DNA from: Mansonella perstans
Taxonomy: Eukaryota > Nematoda > Chromadorea > Rhabditida > Onchocercidae
Assembly: GCA_037074765.1 (NCBI GenBank)
Contig: JBAMDO010000120.1
Span: 62,001 to 126,000 of the forward strand
Reading direction: 5' to 3'
Length of the DNA stretch: 64,000 nt
Shown here: in pieces, positions 56,201 through 64,000 of the stretch
Numbering within the stretch: position 1 is the stretch's first letter
How the letters are laid out: every line of letters starts with the position of its first letter
Position numbers and translations under genes: made by a program
The notes under the pieces: model-generated
Told to the model about the DNA's origin: nothing
The model's database searches: none
The model's input: only the letters and a program-made list of their open reading frames with translations

Positions 56201-58001
56201 TGAAAGTTAGTTTTTTTGTTTAATTTTCTATCAATTTGCAAACTAGACAATGGTAATAAATCCAGTAATTTCAATAAAATTTATGCAGGAGTATATCGCA
56301 AGGTTTGGGCATGGTAGCGCCAAACTTGCACGTCAAGCTCAAAGTAAAGAAAAAACGATGGCTAAGATGGTAGCTGTCGGATTAACCGAAAAAGTTGTCA
56401 CCGAGAAGGTTGGTTTTATTTATTTCCATTGTATTTACCAATATTATAAGTTTCCTAGTTGCATTTAAGGAAGCGAATGTTATCATTCATTTTTCAGATA
56501 AAACAATTTTACTTTTTTGATCCTGGTACAATTCCACCTCCTGTTATAATGGTACAGCATGTTTCATTTCAGTATGATGAAAAAACTGTAAGTACTGTTT
56601 TATCGTTGAAAAAATTGGCTGTTTATTAGCTTAAAAGTTTGATTTCATAAAAAATTATGTATTAATTATTTTCTTGGAAATATTTTGCAATAATGAAGAT
56701 AGATTTATGAATTACGAAGCGATTGAAAATAATGCTTAAAAATAAAGTGGCTTTTGCTCGTTCAATTTTATAAAATAACCAAAAAGTCAAAAGTGGCAGT
56801 CATATGCTTCAGCCATTAATCTACAAAGATCTCGATTTTGGGATAGATCTTGATACTCGTATCGCGCTGGTTGGTCCAAATGGAGCAGGAAAATCGACGT
56901 TATTAAAGTTGATATCAGGCGATATAATGCCATCAAATGGCCTTATAAGGCGTCATTCACACTGCAAGATAGGACGCTATCATCAGGTTCGTTGAACGAT
57001 GAAAATAAGACAAGCAAGAATAATTATTTCGTGTGTTCCAGATTTTCATTAATTAGATCAATTTTTTCTTTAGATCATTTTCTTGTGAAACATTTAATCT
57101 TTCAATTAACAGTTTCAATTTTTATTGATTCTTTTTATTTTTATATTTTTTCTCATTTTTATATTTTTTCGTTACTTTTTTTTTGTTGATTTCATTTTGA
57201 TGTTTAATAATTTGTTTCAGTTTTTCAAATTTGTGATTAATTTATAGCATTTGCACGAAGAATTACCGCTGGAAAAGTCTGCCCTGGAATATCTGATGAT
57301 GTCATTTCCAGAAGTTAAAGAGAAAGAAGAGATGAGGAAAATTATCGGACGTTATGGATTAACTGGGAGAGAGCAGGTATGATCATAGGCTAGTTTATAA
57401 GGTTTATAAAATGCCAATATTTTTCAGCCTTTATAAGTCTATTGTTCGTATAGTTATCCATCTTCGGTACAGTTTTTCTTTGAATATTTTATCTCTCTTT
57501 ATTGTTAGCTAAATTTTTAAAGGTTTGTCCGATGAAGCAACTATCAGATGGCCAGCGATGTAGAGTATCATTTGCTTGGTTGGCTTGGCAACAACCACAT
57601 CTTTTGTTACTTGATGAACCAACCAATCATCTAGATTTAGAAAGTATTGATGCGTTAGCAGAAGCAATTAACTGTTTCCAAGGAGGCATGATTCTGGTTT
57701 CGCACGATTTTCGTTTGGTGCATCAGGTAGGTTTCTTAGTTTACTAGTATCACTGGACTACCTTTCTCTCTTGCTAATCTTCAGTATTTCTTCGGATAAT
57801 ATAAGTTTGCTTGAATAGAAATCATTTAATATTGCTTTATAGTAGTGGTTGAAAAAAAATATTTTTCGTTTTTAGGTAGCTGAAGAAATATGGGTATGTG
57901 ATAAACAAACAATTACGAAATGGGATGGTGATATTTTCACATATAAAAATCATTTGCGTAAGACAATCGAGAAACATCGTTCAGAGGCGGTGGAACGATA
58001 G
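53239..58001 (+). CDS. abcf-2: ABC-F ATPase ABCF2
   Basis: Sixteen exons: 53239-53322, 53930-53990, 54257-54380, 54616-54737, 54817-54929, 55026-55101, 55176-55316, 55408-55534, 55720-55822, 56110-56205, 56289-56408, 56498-56587, 56813-56986, 57248-57376, 57523-57726, 57876-58001. They sum to 630 codons (629 aa; human ABCF2 is about 625). It has no membrane domain and two ABC cassettes. Cassette 1 has Walker A GLNGSGKST, signature FSGGWRMR, Walker [14 protein letters not shown] and switch VSHSQDF. Cassette 2 has [30 protein letters not shown] and VSHDF. The linker [20 protein letters not shown] is typical of the ABCF2 group. The N-terminus is short, basic and lysine-rich. ABC-F proteins act on ribosomes rather than as transporters. 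The start of exon 6 is ambiguous between 55014 and 55026, both in frame. Confidence 0.96.
53728..53760. repeat. Long A run in ABCF2 intron 1
   Basis: A near-pure poly(A) stretch of about 32 nt with one C lies within the first ABCF2 intron. No flanking target-site duplication or reverse-transcribed gene copy is visible. Confidence 0.8.
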
Positions 58002-59560
58002 TACTTCATGCTGATTGTTTTAATTGTTTTCGTATTGCAGCATCGGATTGTTTTGATGAAAAGATTAACTTTTTAATGTTTTATATAAACATTTTATTAA
58101 TGGCATCAATATTGACTCAATTATTCATACAATTCTTACTTTCAAACCTTTCCCCGTATGAATATATTTTTGGTTCTTCAATATAGTGAAATTATATCTG
58201 AAGGAAATATTTAGAGTAGTACACTATTATGAGCTGATCAAGAAGCATCTTCATAACATACGTGTATGTTTTTCTATTGTCTTTTTTTAGAAAAAAAACG
58301 ATAGCATTGTTGATTTATTTGTGAACAATAAATAACGAAAACAATCTCCTATTTTTTATCATAAATGACCGCAAATACGATTCATAATGATTATTAAAGA
58401 GTGGCTTAAAAAATTTATGTTACAATAAGCGATAAATCTAATCAACAATCTTTTAATATCAACAAATACTGTCCTATAATCTTTTTCGAAATGATCAAAT
58501 TGTGAAATACGTTAAAGTAAGAGACGTAGCCTGTTTTACTTGAAGTGATCAGCATTAAACAATCAATCAAACTGCTAGCTTTCAAAAATTTCGTTATAAA
58601 TCTAAGCTATGGCTGAAAATTCACATAATGGACATTTATGGTGAACTTCTTCCTTCTTTTCTGATATTCATATCAATCGTTGTTATCAAATTTATACCAA
58701 ATATTCGAATACTAATCACAAATTATTGCTATAAAATTTCATTTATTATAATTTTTTTTGAGATTTCAAGATTTGATATCAACATACTGATATGATAAAC
58801 AGAAATGACGGAAGGAGAGCTAGAAAGGGAGTAAGAGAGAGAGAGAGAGAGGAAAGGTGAATGGGCAAGAATTTCAAAAATTTTTTCATTTTTGTCCATT
58901 CATTAAATCGACAAATTAACACAAATTAGCAAATAGACAAAGATTGAAGAAAAAATAGAAGACACCGGAAATGAACTATTGAATATCTATCATTTATTTG
59001 TTCGGGTAATGATAAATGGAGATAGGATAGATAGAGGTGGTATTGAAAAGTTTAAATGAATGGCGACATCATGAAAAGAAAAAACCCGAAACGATGTGAA
59101 ATGGTATTTATATATATATATGATGAAGAAAATTCCTCGATAAGTCGTCAGTAAGTCTCCTTGTTCATTCAAGACAGGTGATGGAATTGGAAATTGGAAA
59201 AATATATGCAAGAAAGGGAAAGAGAGAGAGAGAAATAATAAAATTAATTCTAATGTAAAAACTAAAATATTTTGTCAAATCAAATATTTCACTATATTTC
59301 TAGCATCATCATTTTAAACCAATACAATTTTATCCTTTTCCTTTCTTAGAGGAAGAAAAAAAAATTGAATGTGAGAAATTTGAATTTGTAAAAAATTAAG
59401 TAGTGAAAATTTAAATTGTGAAAATATTTGAAATAATTAGTGAGGAAGTGTGATATTTGTGGGGTGATAAAAAATTTTGCTATCATTTTCATTTTATGAT
59501 AAAATGATAATTGATAATATAGAATCATATTATCAATTATTTTACATGTATAAAAGAGAT

Positions 59561-59610
59561 TATTTTGGATTGTATATCCAAATGGAAAATACATTGCCTA
59601 ACTAATTAAT
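59561..59610. repeat. 50-bp direct repeat, copy 1
   Basis: It pairs with 59741-59790. The two copies differ at about four of 50 positions and share an identical 3' half ending ACATTGCCTAACTAATTAAT. The copies start exactly 180 bp apart. Confidence 0.9.
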
Positions 59611-59740
59611 AATAATAAATTGGTAAAAAATTTTTTGTCAAAATTTAAATTTGAAAAAAAAAAACTTTTGGAAATATTTTTGATCTATCAAATAGAATTT
59701 GAAAAAAAAAAAGTTCAATTAATTATTTCAACATAAAATC

Positions 59741-59790
59741 TATTTTGCATTGTATGTTCAAATGCAAAATACATTGCCTAACTAATTAAT
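59741..59790. repeat. 50-bp direct repeat, copy 2
   Basis: It pairs with 59561-59610. This copy contains an inverted repeat, TTTTGCATT with AATGCAAAA, able to form a 9-bp stem. Confidence 0.9.
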
Positions 59791-61870
59791 TTTTAAAAAA
59801 CATTTCAATAATTAAAAGAAAAATTATGCAAAAAAAAAAAGGAAATGATAAGTGTAATAACAATTATTGAATATGAACATAAAAAATCAACATCAATATA
59901 TCACGATAATTAATATCTCTTACATAATGATAATGATAATGACCTATGTTTTTCTTTAGTGTGAAAGAATGAGCTTTTTTGAAATTATTAAAATCAATAT
60001 TTATTGTGGAACAAAATAGATACAAATATTTGAAGAGAGTATTGAAGAGAGTTACAAACAGAGTACAATACTTGAAGAGTGTACAAATACTACATCAATT
60101 AGCATATTTCATTTACTATCACAAATGGACAACTGCATCTATTTTGTTTGATTGATTGATTGATTTATTTGATCCGTCTGTACAAAATGAAACGATAAAA
60201 GAATCAGTAAAAATTGGAACTGTTAATTGAAAGATTAAATGTTTCACAAGAAAATGATCTAAATTGTAATTCCTGCAGACAAAAAAAAAATACCTGAAAA
60301 TTTGACCTGATGAAATGATAATATTTTTTCTTTATTCTAATTAATTAACACACAGATTTGATAAACTTTACTTGATTGATGTGCTTTGTACAGATTTATT
60401 ACTTCGTAACATGATTATAATATTGGTAAAATGAAAATAATTTATAAATTTTTTGCTCAAAAAAAAAAATCATCAAAGCAATATATATCAGACAAAAGTA
60501 AAAAAAAAATTTTGGAATTAAATACAAATTTTGAAAACATTGAAAATTCGAAAAAAAATGAAATCCAAATGAAAGATAATGAATTTTTTTTAGTCGATAT
60601 TCACTCACATATTGATATTTTGATGTTAAAATTTCTAAAATAATTTTAAAAGCAACAAAGGAATATATATATATATATACAGTAATAGTATTAAGAAATG
60701 AAATTTCCAATTGATTAGTTTAGCATGATTGGCACTAGTTGTTTGGTTGTAATTAATATTTACTTCAATCGCTAGGGTTATTTAAATTAATAAAATCTGA
60801 AATGAATAATTCGAATTCATTCCGAATAATTTGAATTGAAATATCTGAGTATTGGTAAAGTTGTAAAAAAATTTTTTGTAATTTTTTTTTTCATTGTAAT
60901 TTTCTCGTGTTATTTTTGTCAGAAAAAAGTATGTATTAAATTCTAAAATTAAAAATATTAAATGCATGTTTTAATTCTAAATTATGTCTGATTGAAAAAT
61001 CAATCAATCAATGAAGTTTAAGTTCTTGATTGCTAATTCAAAGTTTCTAAAATTTTACAATGCCATTTATGTTACAAAAAAGTTTAATTCAAATTAATTG
61101 GTTCTAAGACTATTGGCAAAAATATATTTACTAGGTTAGGCCTTGGCTATTTTATTACTGAGTGGATAGCGAATTTTGGCAAAGTTGTAGTAAAATTATT
61201 AACTATTTGAAAAATTTATGACTACATGTCGTAGAATTAATTACTTGGAGCTAAATTAAAAATTTTAATTTTGAAAACACTCAATGAAATTTCGATATTT
61301 GCTAATGTGAACCTAATGTGAATTTAGTTGTTTTGAATTTTTTTAAAGCTTTAAAATTAAAAATTATTTACTGCAATATATTTTTTTTCCTCTAAAGTCT
61401 CATCATTTCATTAATTATTTTGCTTGCATAAGCCATAATTTTCATTTCAATTTTCACTAATAATATGTTCCAAGAAAGTAATTCAGCTGACACGTAAATA
61501 ATTGTCAAAAATTTTGAATTTCAAGTTAATTTTGATCTTCATCAGTTGTATTGGAAATTAAATTTGGCACAATGCTTTTGTATTAATAGAAAGAAACTAG
61601 CAAAAAAATTTATTCAACCATAAAAGAAACAAATCATTTACCGGAAATGAAAAAGGAACAATTCGACGCTTAATTCCTATATGCACATTAATTAATTAAT
61701 TAGTGAGTAAGAGAAATAAGAAAAAAAAAGGCGGAGTTGTATTGCTTCATTCTTTCCTTCCGCTTTTTTTTCTTTAATTTTTCAATTTTTTTTCCTTTTT
61801 TTGTCAAACGTGACAATTAACTATGATTTTAAAATCGGTATAGTTTGTGGTTAAGTAGACGATAAGACAA

Positions 61871-61916
61871 CGACCGACGACGACCGACGACGACGAACGA
61901 CGACGATAAGGACGAC
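61871..61916. repeat. CGA/GAC-rich simple repeat
   Basis: About 46 bp of CGACGA and CGACC units form a clear GC-rich island within the AT-rich right flank. Confidence 0.85.
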
Positions 61917-64000
61917 AAGGAAGGGGCGATCTATGGTTAGCTATGTCATATGTCACGTGTATATTACGCAAAGATTCATTTCTATGATTATTTGCCTAAG
62001 GTTTATTTGAAAAAAATTTTAATTTATATTTTAAAATGAAAATATGAAATTAAATTGCGGTAAAACGAATTTGCAATAATTACTTTAACTGATTATGCAT
62101 ACTATCATTAACTTAACAGATACAAATAATAATATTTCACTGATTACGATTACTATTGTGAATATATATTATTAATTGTTTCACAATCATTAATAATATT
62201 TATTGTGCAACTATTTGACTATTTACCAATGCGATTTTACCAGTAATTTTTTAGCCATTAATTAATTAATTAAACAATATGTTTAATTACAAATTACAGT
62301 ATGAAAGTCTAAAAACAAAGAAAAAAAGAAAAATTTTCATCGAAATTGAATTTATTCTCAATTCATCTTTTTCTTCATCTTTCTCTATTCTTCTTCATTA
62401 TCAATAAATTCAAAAAAAAGCAAAAAAGTTTTTTAAATTACATTCAAAACTTTCAGCTTTAAAAAAAAAAATGAAATGGAATTTCATAAAAATAATTGTT
62501 GCGAATAAATTTGCTAAAAATCAATTAAAAAAATTATAATTGGAAAAATTGTTAATCAAATTATGAAAATTTTAAAAATTAAAATCAAGCGTTCCTATCT
62601 TAGGATTTACGTTTTCCTTAAATATTTTGTAAATGAAATGTTAAAATTTCTCATTAAAATAATATTCAAATAAAATGTTTAATAGTTTAACTTATGAGTA
62701 AAAATAAACAATTAATGATAAATAACAAGTAACTTAAATGTAACTAACTTGAACAAGTAACTTAAATAAGTAAGCGGAATGTTCAAAGGAAAAGAAAAAA
62801 AGAAAATGAGGCTAATATAAGCATGAGCTTAATAAAGTAAACAAGTAGTAAAATAAAAGCAAACAAAAGGTACTATGGAAAATAAGCTGGCTGTTTCACT
62901 GAATTAAATAAAACGCTTAATATAATTTATATTAGCCTCGTTTTAGGCTTAAGCTCAGTCTTAGGCATAGGCCTAGATTAGACTTGGGTTTAGGATTTAA
63001 ACAGTGGATTTTATGACGCAATACTTTTGTTATATTTTCAAATCCGAACATTTCCACTGCTCAATGTTTAACAAGAAGAACTTTTTGAAATCTTAACGAT
63101 TTTTAAATCTTAATGACGAATGGAACAAACAGGGTTGAACTATCGCTCAATACAATGTTCATTGAACTGAATGATGAAATTTTAACAATACACATCATAT
63201 TGAGATGAAAATTCAAAAAAAAGAAAACGAAGTAAAAAAATTATTTCGTCGATTTGTTTTGTTTTGTTTTTTTCTTTCTAGATTTTAATTTCACTAATTT
63301 TTAATTATCATTCATAAAATTACGAAGAAATTTGAAATTAACAAATTTAGTACGAATGGTAAAGCTTTTGTAAGTAATTTTTAAAAATAGAAGAAATTAA
63401 AATCAGTAATTAAAATAAAATTTTTTTTTAATGCAAGAGGAAATAAAGTGAAGAAAAAAGGTTAATACAAATTTTCATCTAATTTATAACTGGAATTCAT
63501 TAAATAGAAGAACTGAACAACCTAAAAAATGAAAATGCATATGGATTAATTTGAAACTAACAAGTTTTGAAAAAGAAATTAAACTTGAAAAAAAAATTAC
63601 GAATTTGAAATTTTCAAAAAAAAAATGTGTAGAATAAAAATTTCTGAAAAAATTAACGTGTTAAATTTGAAAAAAAAATTTTTTTTGCTTGCACAAATTC
63701 CAAATAGGAAAGATTTCAAAAGATTTTATTGCACTGTTAAATTCATATATTTTTTTTTGCTAATAATGATATGATACGTTTTATGGGGGCCAATTAATCG
63801 TTTCCGTTTTTTTTTCCTTTTTAAATGTTGTCAAGTTTTTTTTGTTATCATTACCAGAATGAATTATATAGCTTTATTTCTGATTAACTCTCATCAGTTA
63901 AAAAAAAAAAGCCAAGAGTGTAAGAAAAAGTTAATACAGTGGTTAGCTGCATGAAATAGATTTAATGAAAATATAATGGAATGATCAGAGAATAATTTCA

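Larger units (their letters stand above)
58002..64000. other. Right non-coding region
   Basis: Six kilobases without a supportable gene. A candidate ABCF2 polyadenylation hexamer is at 58327-58332. The rest is very AT-rich, with GA runs near 58836 and 59220, a 50-bp direct repeat pair at 59561 and 59741, a GC-rich CGA repeat at 61871-61916, and a patch of TTAGGC-like words at about 62934-62992. The short frames near 59350-59590 and 60400-60970 are low-complexity Phe/Ile/Lys readings. Confidence 0.6.

Noticed and set aside
59346..60967. Several Phe/Ile/Lys-rich frames of 60-100 aa
   Set aside because: Typical of random AT-rich DNA: they overlap on both strands, and no splice partners or family resemblance were found.

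Overview
This window looks like nuclear genomic DNA of a nematode, most likely a spirurid/filarial (clade III) worm. The DNA is strongly AT-rich. Genes are broken into many small exons by introns that start GT and end TTTCAG-like. The proteins include nematode-type CED-6, CND-1/NeuroD and PVF-like factors. No species can be assigned from the sequence alone. I found no transposon, rRNA, tRNA, viral or bacterial segment that I could support.

Ten protein-coding genes are supported; nine are recognised and one is not. From left to right: a NeuroD-family bHLH gene (cnd-1, + strand, two exons around a 2-kb intron); then a minus-strand trio of ELP2 (Elongator subunit 2, 19 exons), rps-28 and SSRP1/FACT (17 exons), all in the same orientation and possibly co-transcribed; then an unrecognised four-exon multi-pass membrane protein (+); then ced-6 (engulfment adaptor, -, ten exons including a 21-nt microexon). 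These are followed by a PDGF/VEGF-like secreted factor (+), cdk-5 (+), an ADP/ATP translocase (-, convergent with cdk-5) and ABCF2 (+). For these multi-exon genes I summed my exon lengths, and every model closes in frame. The implied lengths fit the families (CDK5 292 aa, ELP2 860 aa, SSRP1 688 aa, ABCF2 629 aa, CED-6 435 aa, RPS-28 66 aa).

The ends (about 1-6.7 kb and 58-64 kb) and the gaps around 10-12, 26-29, 36-40 and 51-53 kb look non-coding. They hold microsatellites, homopolymer runs, short tandem duplications and blocks with strong strand-composition bias.

The genes do not form one pathway. They are mostly housekeeping (translation: rps-28, ABCF2, Elongator; chromatin: FACT; mitochondria: ANT) mixed with neuronal, engulfment and growth-factor genes. 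The order cdk-5 / ant / abcf-2 matches, from memory, a cluster on C. elegans chromosome III, so at least that block appears to be conserved microsynteny. I did not find a convincing new multi-gene system. The most interesting points are the unnamed membrane gene, the ced-6 microexon, paired palindromes just upstream of the cdk-5 start codon, and a 50-bp direct repeat spaced by exactly 180 bp near the right end.
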